Assembly (NCBI GenBank): GCA_964472545.1
Contig: CAYYNP010000001.1
Span: forward strand, 1 to 64,000
From: CAYYNP01 sp964472545
GTDB lineage: Bacteria; Planctomycetota; Planctomycetia; Pirellulales; Thermoguttaceae
Direction of reading: 5' to 3'
Length of the DNA: 64,000 nucleotides
Positions 43,193 through 51,172 of the stretch are shown here, piece after piece (within the stretch, counting starts at the first letter, position 1; every line of letters begins with the position of its first letter). The notes below the pieces were generated by a model. It was not told the origin of the DNA. It did not search any database and worked only from the letters and a program-made list of their open reading frames with translations. Made by a program: the position numbers and the translations under genes.

Positions 43193-45727
43193 TCAGTTGT
43201 CCTCTCTGGGGGCGACGTTGCGAAGCTGATCGGGAATTTGGTTCAACTCGGGGATCTGCTGGAGTTGTCTGATCTGGTTGAAGTCGAGATCGTTGAACTG
43301 CCGGCCGTTGGGGGCCTGCTGGATTTGCAGCCGGTTGTCGAGTTGGTTGAACTTCTCTTGCTGGCCGCGGAACTCCTGGAAGCGCGGCTCGGCTTGGAGT
43401 TGATTGCGGAGTTCAACGTTGTCGAGCTGGTTGATTTCCATCTGGAAGCGGCCCATGTCCTGCATCCGCAGGCTCTGCTCTGCACGGAACTGCTCCTGCA
43501 GTTCGGCGTCTTGCTGACGGCCGTTCTTCTCGACCACGATCCGCTCGTCTCCGACGTTCAGCGAAAGGGCCCAGCCGAGTTTCTGCGCCTCGGCAAAGCG
43601 GCGGTTGTTGCGGACCAGGTCGTTGAACTCGTCGCTATGGAGTTGCACGACTCGGGTTTTCCGATCGCCGGCCTCTTCGCCGTCGACCCACTGGCCGTCG
43701 CGGAGATAAAGCGCCTGGCTGCCGACCTGCCGCACGCTGCCGTTGGTCACCATGTTACCGCGGCGGTCGATGTAGTTGTTGCCTTCCTGCGTGGCCACGG
43801 TCCGATACTGGAGGTTCTTGTCGTTGAACGCCTGGTTGACGGCCCAGTGTCCGGCCTGCAGGCCGTTGGCCACGTTCATCCGCGCCCGGGCTTCATTCAG
43901 CGCCACGTCGCCGGTCACTTCGGAGCCGGCCCAAGCGAGGAACTCCGTATACTCGGTGACGATGCCGAACTTCTTGCTCAACCGCACGACCTCGGCGATC
44001 AGTTCTTCGTCCTCGCCGTGCAACCGCATCTCCTGCAACAGGTAGCCGATCTTCCGGGACGCCCAGAGCGGGGCCACGAACTCGTTGACCTCGCCGGCCA
44101 CTTGCTCGGGCAAATCGGCCACGCAGGCGTACTCCGCCGCCTGTCCGGCCAGCGTGCCGGAAATACGGAACGTGTGCTTGCCGCCGCCGCGATAACGGCC
44201 GAAGACCATCACCTCGCTGCCCTTGAACAGCGCGGGGATCTTCTTTGGGTAGATCGAGATGGTCTTCAACTCGCCGCAATCGATCGCCACGTCGGTAAGC
44301 ACCGGGTGCGAAAGCCGATCGTAGAGGGCCGCCACCTTGGCGTCGATTTCCTCTTCCGGCTTGACGTACTCGCTGCTGCCGTCGGTCAACTCGGCGATCT
44401 GGTCCAGCAGGTGGGCGTTGACGTCGTGGCCGACGCCCATCACGAAGACTCGCGTGGGACACGGCTGCATGGCCTTGACGCTCTCGACGATCTTCTCCGG
44501 CACCAGTTCGCCGGCGGTCGGCGTGCCGTCGGTCAGGAAGATCGTGATCCGCGGCCGCGTCTGGTCCGGGCTGCCGGCCAGGGCCTTTTCCAGCGCCCCG
44601 CTGATGTTCGTACGTCCCTTGGCCACCACGCTTTCGATGAACTCTTCGGCGTCGGTCACGGTCTGCGGTGAATGGGCGACCGGGTCGTCGCGGAAACTGA
44701 GCACTTCGGTGCCGAAGGTAACGATGTTGAAGCGGTCGCCGGCGTTGAGATGGGCCAGGCAATACTCGATCGCTACCCGGGCCTGCTCGACCTTCTCGCC
44801 TCGCATCGATCCGCTGGTGTCGAGCACGAAGACCACGTCCTTGGCCAGCCCTTGCTGCCCTCGGGCGCCGCCGCTGGGATTGCCCAACAGCATGAAGTAG
44901 CCCTCGTCGTCGCCTTCCTCGCGATGGGCCAAGACGCGCAACCCCAGGTCGCCCTGATCGGCCACCCAGCAGAGTTGGAAGTCGTCGGTACCGGAGTAGT
45001 TGTCGGTCTTCACACGAACCACAGCTTCATACAGTCCGTCGCGTTCGACTTCCGCGGTGTGCGTCGGGCTGAACATCGCCCGCAGCGGCTTGCGGTCTTT
45101 GCTGCCCACGGTTACCGCCACCGACACCCGGGCGACCGGGCCGGCTGACCACTGCGTGGCAGGCATCGGACAGGCCAACGTCCACACGCCCGCGTTGTCG
45201 CGAACCCGCTGGCGAAACTGTACGACGATCTCCACGCGGCCGTTGAGTTCGTACTTCGGCACCAGCAGCGCCGGCCGGCCGGAGAGCGCCAGGATCTTCG
45301 ACGAGTCGAGCCCTTGGGCCAACGTTTCGTAGATCTTCTGGGCGGCATCAGCGTCGAGGAACTTCACGCCCGGAAGGATCACCTGATCCTTGTTGGGCAC
45401 GCCGGAGGCGATCACCACGCCCCGGCCGTCGGCTCCCTCGGGCAACGGGATCAGGCAGACCGACGGCACGGCCTCGTCGGGCCCGGCGATCGTCTCCTGG
45501 ACCTTCGTGGCCGCGTAGCCGTTGTCGACCGTGGCCGTGATCGTGCTGTAACGGACCGAGTAGTGCGGTTGGCTGATCGCCTCGTTGGGGACGAACTTGC
45601 CGTCTTCGAGCGTGCCCGGCAGGAAGATGGCTCCCGCCTCGGCGGCCGCCGGCAACAGCGCCGCCACCACGGCTACGGCCAGCACTCCACAAACGGCCCG
45701 CGAACATCTACGGAACTTGTGACTCAT
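43193..45727 (-). CDS. Secreted VIT and von Willebrand factor A domain protein
   Basis: 844 residues; AAAGGAAAG lies ~6 bases before the ATG at 45727, and the signal peptide (SRAVCGVLAVAVVAALLPAAAEA) follows, so the 19-residue extension is dropped. VIT-like domain ~50-180, VWA ~298-480 with an intact metal site: Asp303-Ser305-Ser307 (DTSGS), Thr in GRTNISGAL and Asp in FLTDGTPTAGE. The C-terminal ~200 residues are unusually rich in Gln, Asn, Leu and Arg (QLDNVELRNQLQAEPRFQEF). Presumably a metal-dependent adhesion or assembly protein outside the inner membrane. Third gene of the operon; homologous to the product of the first gene. Confidence 0.9.
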   Translation of the reverse strand: MSHKFRRCSRAVCGVLAVAVVAALLPAAAEAGAIFLPGTLEDGKFVPNEAISQPHYSVRYSTITATVDNGYAATKVQETIAGPDEAVPSVCLIPLPEGADGRGVVIASGVPNKDQVILPGVKFLDADAAQKIYETLAQGLDSSKILALSGRPALLVPKYELNGRVEIVVQFRQRVRDNAGVWTLACPMPATQWSAGPVARVSVAVTVGSKDRKPLRAMFSPTHTAEVERDGLYEAVVRVKTDNYSGTDDFQLCWVADQGDLGLRVLAHREEGDDEGYFMLLGNPSGGARGQQGLAKDVVFVLDTSGSMRGEKVEQARVAIEYCLAHLNAGDRFNIVTFGTEVLSFRDDPVAHSPQTVTDAEEFIESVVAKGRTNISGALEKALAGSPDQTRPRITIFLTDGTPTAGELVPEKIVESVKAMQPCPTRVFVMGVGHDVNAHLLDQIAELTDGSSEYVKPEEEIDAKVAALYDRLSHPVLTDVAIDCGELKTISIYPKKIPALFKGSEVMVFGRYRGGGKHTFRISGTLAGQAAEYACVADLPEQVAGEVNEFVAPLWASRKIGYLLQEMRLHGEDEELIAEVVRLSKKFGIVTEYTEFLAWAGSEVTGDVALNEARARMNVANGLQAGHWAVNQAFNDKNLQYRTVATQEGNNYIDRRGNMVTNGSVRQVGSQALYLRDGQWVDGEEAGDRKTRVVQLHSDEFNDLVRNNRRFAEAQKLGWALSLNVGDERIVVEKNGRQQDAELQEQFRAEQSLRMQDMGRFQMEINQLDNVELRNQLQAEPRFQEFRGQQEKFNQLDNRLQIQQAPNGRQFNDLDFNQIRQLQQIPELNQIPDQLRNVAPREDN

Positions 45728-45751
45728 GACTACTTTCCTTTCGTTGGTACG

Positions 45752-45806
45752 GTAGGCGTCTCGCTCCGCGAGACATGGTTCCATCTCGCCGCAGCGAGAT
45801 GACTGC
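45752..45806. repeat. CGTCTCGCTCCGCGAGAC palindromic element, intergenic copy
   Basis: A 55-base palindrome that aligns along its length with the element at 3780-3833: same core, different 8-base loop, a few arm changes. It lies between the TPR gene and the second VIT-VWA gene, just upstream of the latter's ribosome site. Confidence 0.88.
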
Positions 45807-45810
45807 TTTG

Positions 45811-47916
45811 TTACTGCGAGCCGAGAACCTCCAAGGCCACGGCAACGGCCCGATTGTCCGGGTCTCGCTTGTCCAGCTTCTGATAGAACGCCTGTAACCG
45901 CACGGCCATGCCCGCGGCGGCCATTCTATCGATTTTGTCGAGATCGTTCATGTCCAAATTCGCACGTTCTTTCCACAATCGCAGCGAATCGTCCCGGCTG
46001 CCGTGGCTGGCGGCCGCAACGGCCAGATCGGCCAACCGTTGCCGCACGTCGATTTCGACCAGCCGGCCACGGACACGGCGGAAGACCTTCTCCGCCGACC
46101 GCCAGTCGCCGGTCTTGACGTACGCGTCGATCAGCGACGAGGCAAAACGCTCTTGCAGGCTCTCGTGCTCCCAGCGGTCGAAGGCATCGCGCAGCAGCGG
46201 TACGGCCCGGTCCGCGTCGCCTTGGTGCAACAGAAGCTGGCCCACGACGAGCCCTTGGCGCGGGTCGCTTCCAGGCCCGGCCAGCTTCACGGCCCGCTCC
46301 CAGAACGCCTGCTCGCCGTCGGCCGCTCGAGCCTTCTCCAGCAAGGCCCGCAAGACGTCCTGCTCGGTGTAATCATAGTCCGCGCGTTCGGCGAGGAATC
46401 GCCACAAGAGTGGGTCGTCGGCCGAGAAGCCGAATTCGTGTCGGCGTTCCGTGTAGATGATCTGCCGCACGAGGAACTCGGCCGAGCCGTGCTTCGGCCC
46501 GATCCGCTGAAGCTCTTTGCGCAACAGTTCCGCCGCTTCCTGATGGCGTTCTTGCCGGCGGAGAAATCCGACGTAGAGCAACAGGGCCGGATGACGCGAA
46601 TCGCCCGGGGGCAACGCCAGGGCCTTTCGATAGGCCTCTTCTGCCCGTTCTGTCTCTTGGCGGCCGATGTAGTATTGTGCCCGGCCCATCCAGTACCGAA
46701 TCGAGTCCTTCTTCTCCGTTTCGGCCCTCTTGATACGGCCTTCGATCACCCGCTGGCCGCTGGCTCGTTGGACGTCGCCCGCCAGTCGGATCGTGCCCAG
46801 GTCTTCGAACGTGGCGCCGGGGCCGACCAGTTCTTCGGCGAGTTGCTGTGCCCGTTTCAGTTCACCGCCCTTCATGCAGCTTCGAGCCAGTCCGGCCTTG
46901 GTCCACCGGCGGATGGTCGGTTCGTGTTCGCCTTCGACGAACAGCTTGGAGCATCGTTGCTGCAACGCCTCGCGGTCGTAGTCGGTAATCGGCCGGGCGA
47001 GCGAGTAGTCGAACAGCCGGATCGCCTCGGCGGGATGCTGCCACTCGGCCAACGCCCCGGCCAGATCGAAGGCGTCCATGGCGTAGCGCGGCCGGACAAT
47101 CTCGCCCAGCCAGGCGACGTCGGGTTTGTTGTGGGGAGCTTCGGACACGGCCGCGAGCGCCCGCGCCGCCGCCAGATACTCGAACGCCAACTGACCGTCG
47201 CCCGGGTGTTGGGGAACGCGTTCCCGCAGTTCGGCCACCAACGCCGCCATCTTGTCTTGTTCGATCAGAACCCAGTAATAGTCTCGATGCCAACTTCGCC
47301 AGTCGGCCTCGTAGCGGTCCTTCAACCAACGCTCCAACTCTGCCCGATCGCCGTTGGCCCACCAGTGCGTACGATACTTGTGGAAGTAGACCGGGTAGAA
47401 ATCGCGGTGCGTGTCTAGCAGAATACGCAGGCTGTCCCAGAGTTCGTTGGCTATCAGCCGCTCCTCGGCGATGTACTTGTGGATGATCGTGGGCAGCTCC
47501 AGGCCGCACAGCCAGCGGACCACGTCGGGCACGCGGTGCTGGTGGCCGGCACGGATGAAGACGTCCAGGGTCACGAAGAGCGTTCGGCGGTCGGCCTTGG
47601 GAAGCTCGGCGGCCAGACGGTTCGACCACTCGATGACGTCGCGATCGGCCAACTCCTCGATCACCTCCTGCTGCGCTTCGTACCACTCTTCGGTAGCCTG
47701 CTGCCGCGCTTGCCGCGATTTGGTATCTTCGGCCTTCAGCGGGGCCGTGAACGCGCACGCTACGAGCGTCAACAGGCCGACAAGTCGCCTTCCCGCACTG
47801 CGAGAAGGGGTGGCTGGGGCAAAGCGCAGCGGTGCCCCAGGAAGTCTGCAGACCTGGTGCTTCGCTGCGCTCAGCCACCAGCCACCCCGAGGTCGGTCTA
47901 CCGTGCCAACTCCCAT
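45811..47916 (-). CDS. Secreted TPR-repeat protein
   Basis: 701 residues from the ATG at 47916, which overlaps the upstream VWA stop region and has AGGGAG ~7 bases before it (a GTG at 47922 is an alternative). The first ~38 residues are mostly encoded by a GGTGGCTGGGG palindrome; the signal peptide core comes after it (RRLVGLLTLVACAFTAPLKAED). The mature part is helical with TPR-like repeats (AEEAYRKALALPPGDSRHPALLLYVGFLRRQERHQEAAELLRKEL, read in parts). Second gene of the VWA operon. No start codon is seen between palindrome and signal core, so the palindrome is probably translated. Function: likely a scaffold for the VWA partners (inference). Confidence 0.82.
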   Translation of the reverse strand: MGVGTVDRPRGGWWLSAAKHQVCRLPGAPLRFAPATPSRSAGRRLVGLLTLVACAFTAPLKAEDTKSRQARQQATEEWYEAQQEVIEELADRDVIEWSNRLAAELPKADRRTLFVTLDVFIRAGHQHRVPDVVRWLCGLELPTIIHKYIAEERLIANELWDSLRILLDTHRDFYPVYFHKYRTHWWANGDRAELERWLKDRYEADWRSWHRDYYWVLIEQDKMAALVAELRERVPQHPGDGQLAFEYLAAARALAAVSEAPHNKPDVAWLGEIVRPRYAMDAFDLAGALAEWQHPAEAIRLFDYSLARPITDYDREALQQRCSKLFVEGEHEPTIRRWTKAGLARSCMKGGELKRAQQLAEELVGPGATFEDLGTIRLAGDVQRASGQRVIEGRIKRAETEKKDSIRYWMGRAQYYIGRQETERAEEAYRKALALPPGDSRHPALLLYVGFLRRQERHQEAAELLRKELQRIGPKHGSAEFLVRQIIYTERRHEFGFSADDPLLWRFLAERADYDYTEQDVLRALLEKARAADGEQAFWERAVKLAGPGSDPRQGLVVGQLLLHQGDADRAVPLLRDAFDRWEHESLQERFASSLIDAYVKTGDWRSAEKVFRRVRGRLVEIDVRQRLADLAVAAASHGSRDDSLRLWKERANLDMNDLDKIDRMAAAGMAVRLQAFYQKLDKRDPDNRAVAVALEVLGSQ
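47807..47888. repeat. GGTGGCTGGGG-type inverted-repeat element, copy 2, in frame in a coding region
   Basis: GGGGTGGCTGGGGCAAAGCG at one end and CCAGCCACCCC at the other; the inner arm is more diverged (GGTGCTTCGCTGCGCTCAGCC) than in the copy at 40780-40876. It encodes ~27 residues between MGVGTVDRP and the signal-peptide core of the TPR protein. Confidence 0.88.
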
Positions 47917-47918
47917 GA

Positions 47919-50195
47919 TCACTCTCCCTTGACCAAGATGTTCCGCCCGTCCACGTGCAGCACAATCTCGCCGGACATCGACAGCGCCCCTTGGCGGTTT
48001 TCGGTCACCAGCCGGTTGAGCAGTTGCGAGAACTCCGGCGAGCCGGCCACCACGGTGCGATCCGGGGCGCCACCGTTGCGGTCGTTGATCGCGTTGCCGT
48101 CGACCCAGCGGCCGTCCTGCTGGAAGAACGCCCGGTCGTTGATCTGCTGCACGCGCGTGATCTGCACGCGGTTCATGTTGGCGTCGAGGAACTCGTTGCG
48201 GCGGTTGCCGCGGAACTGCTCCTGCTGGAAGTTGCCGTTGAACGCCTGGTTGACCGCCGCCATGCCCGAACGGGTGTTCTGGGCCCGGTGGACGAAGTTC
48301 CCGTTGGCCTCGCGGAGGATCGCGTCGCGAGTGGACAGATCGCTGCCCTCCTTGGCCAGGAAAGCCGTATACTCGGTGAGGACGCCGAACTCGATCGAAA
48401 GCCGCACGATCTCGTCGACCAGTTCCTTCATCTGTGGATCGTTGGCCGCGTTGGCCGCCACGACCGACGAGGTGCCGCCGGATTCGGCTCCGGCCTGACG
48501 GATCTCTTCGACCAGCACGCCGATCTTGCGGCTGGCCCAGAGCCGCGGCACGAAGGCGTTCTTGGTGGTCGCCTTGTCGAGCTTGAACTTGAACTGAAAG
48601 CTCTTGGCCTTGCCGCGGAAATCGCCGTCGAGGCGGAACCGCAACGGGCCGTCGCCGGAGTACTTGCCCAGGATGACCAGCCGGTCGCCCTCGAACATGT
48701 CGGGCATCGTCCCGGGCAGCATGTCTTTGACCCGTTGCGTATCCAGCAGTCCGTCGTCGCCCAACACGGCCAGGTCCGGCTCCGAGAGCACCGGCCCGTA
48801 CAAGCGGCGATAGACCTGCGACACCTTGGCTTCGATCTCTTCGTTGGGCAACACGAACGTGCTCACCGCCCGGCTCTTGCGGGCGAGGTGGTCCAACAGC
48901 GGGGCGTTGACGTCGTAGCCCACGCCGAAGGTGAAGATGCGGCGTTTGTGCTTGTTGACCTTGGCGGCCGCGTTGCGGATGGCCACTTCGTTGCGGACGC
49001 CGACCGTGGGCAGCCCGTCGGTCAGGAACAGCACGATCGGCAGCGTGTTCTTGATCGGCTTTGGCTGCAGGGCCTCGATCAGCACGTCGTGAATGTTCGT
49101 GCCGCCGGCCGCCGCCAGCCGCCGCACGTAGTGTCGAGCCTGCTTGGCGTTATTCTTGTTCTTGACGACCGGCTTGGCGGCGAAGCTGGAGATCGAATCG
49201 GAATAGTCGATCACGTTGAAGGCCTCGCCGTCGAACAGTCCGTCGATCACCTGCACGGCCGCGGCCTTGGCCTGTTCGAGCTTCTCGCCGGCCATCGACC
49301 CGCTGCGGTCGATCACGATCGTCACCTCGCGTTTGACGGCTGGGCGTCCGTCGGCGGCGGCTGCCGCGGCGGAAGCCGGCAGACCGGCCAACAACAGGAA
49401 GTAGCCACCGTCGGTCTTCGGATCGGGATAGGCCAGCAGCGAGGCGGTCACCGAGCCGTCGAGGTCCTGCAAGTAGGAGACCTGCAACGGCCCCGGCTCG
49501 TTCATCGCCGCCGGCGCGATCTTCAGCGACGCGGCGTTCTGGCCGCTGCGTGTAAACTCGACGTCGTGGCTGGGCGAATAGACCGTCGAGATCGGCCGCT
49601 TCGACTTGATCCCGATCGATACTTCCCAGGGCACCTTGTAGTCGAGCGACTCGGTCCGCGGCAACACGTAGTCGACCCGAGCGCCGTCGGCCGGCAGCAG
49701 GTGTTCGTAAGTCAGGCGGATCTTCTGCGTGCCGTTCGCTTCTACCGGAAACACGCTGGAGCGGATCAGGTTATAGCCGGCAAACTCCAACAGGGCCGGG
49801 TCCTTGATCTTGGCCACGATCGAATCGTAGGTGGCCTTGGCCTTCTCCTTAGGCAGCAATTCGGCCGACGGCTCTTTGCCTGCTCCGGCAAAATCGAACC
49901 CTCGCACGGCCGCCCCGTCCGGCACCGGGACCAGCAACTCTGCTTCCAAACGCGAGCCGGTGGGGTTCTTCAGGTCGATATCCATCGTGGTGGTGGCCGC
50001 CTGCTCCAGGATCACCACGCCAACCTTGACGCCCGTGATCTCCACCTGCTGCGATCGATTGACCGCAAAGGATCGCGACTGCGGCACGATCACGTTCGAC
50101 GAGATCGCGCGGATCTGGGCCTCCGCCACCGCGGCAAACGAGGCGGCCGTCATCGCCGCCATCGCCGCAACCATCCGAATCTGCAAACGGCTCAT
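47919..50195 (-). CDS. Secreted VIT and von Willebrand factor A domain protein
   Basis: 758 residues; AAGGAGA lies ~7 bases before the ATG at 50195 and the signal peptide (QIRMVAAMAAMTAASFAAVAEA) starts there. VIT domain ~30-165, VWA ~290-470 with a complete MIDAS: Asp296-Ser298-Ser300 (DRSGS), Thr in GGTNIHDVL, Asp in FLTDGLPTVG. The C-terminal part is Asn/Gln-rich (VNQAFNGNFQQEQFRGNRR). First gene of the four-gene operon; a homologue is the third gene. Probably exported and calcium/magnesium dependent. No known ligand. Confidence 0.9.
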   Translation of the reverse strand: MSRLQIRMVAAMAAMTAASFAAVAEAQIRAISSNVIVPQSRSFAVNRSQQVEITGVKVGVVILEQAATTTMDIDLKNPTGSRLEAELLVPVPDGAAVRGFDFAGAGKEPSAELLPKEKAKATYDSIVAKIKDPALLEFAGYNLIRSSVFPVEANGTQKIRLTYEHLLPADGARVDYVLPRTESLDYKVPWEVSIGIKSKRPISTVYSPSHDVEFTRSGQNAASLKIAPAAMNEPGPLQVSYLQDLDGSVTASLLAYPDPKTDGGYFLLLAGLPASAAAAAADGRPAVKREVTIVIDRSGSMAGEKLEQAKAAAVQVIDGLFDGEAFNVIDYSDSISSFAAKPVVKNKNNAKQARHYVRRLAAAGGTNIHDVLIEALQPKPIKNTLPIVLFLTDGLPTVGVRNEVAIRNAAAKVNKHKRRIFTFGVGYDVNAPLLDHLARKSRAVSTFVLPNEEIEAKVSQVYRRLYGPVLSEPDLAVLGDDGLLDTQRVKDMLPGTMPDMFEGDRLVILGKYSGDGPLRFRLDGDFRGKAKSFQFKFKLDKATTKNAFVPRLWASRKIGVLVEEIRQAGAESGGTSSVVAANAANDPQMKELVDEIVRLSIEFGVLTEYTAFLAKEGSDLSTRDAILREANGNFVHRAQNTRSGMAAVNQAFNGNFQQEQFRGNRRNEFLDANMNRVQITRVQQINDRAFFQQDGRWVDGNAINDRNGGAPDRTVVAGSPEFSQLLNRLVTENRQGALSMSGEIVLHVDGRNILVKGE

Positions 50196-50435
50196 TTTCC
50201 ATCTCCTTCTAAACGGCCCAACCGGCGGCCAACACCAGCCCAAGCAACCACCAGCCTGGGCAACCACTTACTGGGTACTATTGTCGCAGAAAAACGCCCG
50301 CTGGAGGGTAACGAGTTTGTAACGTGCCACCGTCAGAACGCTGCCGGTAGATCGGCCGTGGGGGCCCTGTTCATAGAATACGCCGTGCGATATGGTGGAC
50401 CTTCGCAACGTCGAATACTCCGTGGAGGATCCACC

Positions 50436-50783
50436 GTGGCAGACAATGCGATGCGTCCTGAGGAACGGTTTTTGCGCGCCCTGTTCACCGGCGAGCTGCC
50501 TCCCTCACGAATCGCTTTCCCCTTTACCCCAGACGGCGAGGGGAAGCTGAATACTCTTCGGGAGTATATCCAGGAGGCGCTGGCGACCCTATCCTACCGC
50601 GAACGGGGGATACTTCAGATGCGATACGGGCTAGGAGACGGCTACTCCTATACTCTGGCCCAAGCGGGGCAGGTCTTTCAACTGACTCGGGAGCGCATCC
50701 GGCAACTCCAGGCCCGATCGTTGGAGAAACTTCGCCATCCTTCCACCCAATTGAGGGATTTTGTCCGCAATCTGGACATCTAG
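50436..50783 (+). CDS. Stand-alone sigma-70 region 4 protein
   Basis: 115 residues from a GTG at 50436 with GGAGG ~7 bases upstream (MADNAMRPEERFL); it is easily missed because it sits at the end of a long shadow frame. Residues ~45-110 match region 4 of primary sigma factors (LSYRERGILQMRYGLGDGYS then QLTRERIRQLQARSLEKLRH), i.e. the helix-turn-helix that reads the -35 box. Regions 2 and 3 are absent. It may act as a promoter-specific regulator or a co-sigma. It diverges from the VWA operon across a 240-base gap. Confidence 0.85.
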   Translation: MADNAMRPEERFLRALFTGELPPSRIAFPFTPDGEGKLNTLREYIQEALATLSYRERGILQMRYGLGDGYSYTLAQAGQVFQLTRERIRQLQARSLEKLRHPSTQLRDFVRNLDI

Positions 50784-50797
50784 ACAGCCCCAATTTC

Positions 50798-50825
50798 TTG
50801 ACGTTGCCGCAAGTGTGGATACAAT
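50798..50825 (+). promoter_or_regulatory. Candidate sigma-70-type promoter
   Basis: TTGACG, 16 bases, TACAAT. It is ~350 bases upstream of the giant protease gene. The region between (50826-51172) has no gene I can support; a GGGGAGT/ACTCCCC hairpin (50861-50884) and a tandem repeat lie in it, so the transcript would have a long leader. Confidence 0.45.
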
Positions 50826-51114
50826 GGAGTCTAGTGCGGTCGGTCTTGGCTGACAGTCGGGGGGAGTGTGCGCCGAGACTCCCCTTGAGTTTGAGGACAT
50901 GGTGAAGAGACGTCGGGGGCCGTCGCTCGTGACACGCCCTCCAATTCGATGGGCCGTGCTCGTGTGAGCCAAGCGGGGCGTGGCTCCACATCGACACTCT
51001 TCTTATACTACTCATCTATTGCCAACGCGAGCTTTCCTCGAAACCCGATCGGGCAGGGATGATCTCGTACTTGGCAAGACAAAAGGACGCGAAAGCACTC
51101 GCTTGCTGGCAGAC

Positions 51115-51163
51115 CCGGCAGGTAAGTCTGGCAGGTAAGTCCGGCAGGCAAACGCGGCAGGGA
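51115..51163. repeat. ~13-bp tandem repeat before the giant gene
   Basis: About three and a half copies of a (C)CGGCAGGTAAGT-like unit, decaying towards the 3' end, directly before the ribosome site of the giant gene. Confidence 0.75.
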
Positions 51164-51172
51164 GACGTGGCC

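Noticed and set aside
47955..50435. Long plus-strand frame upstream of the sigma region 4 protein
   Set aside because: Antisense shadow of the VIT-VWA gene; only the last 115 codons, with their own ribosome site and GTG, look real.
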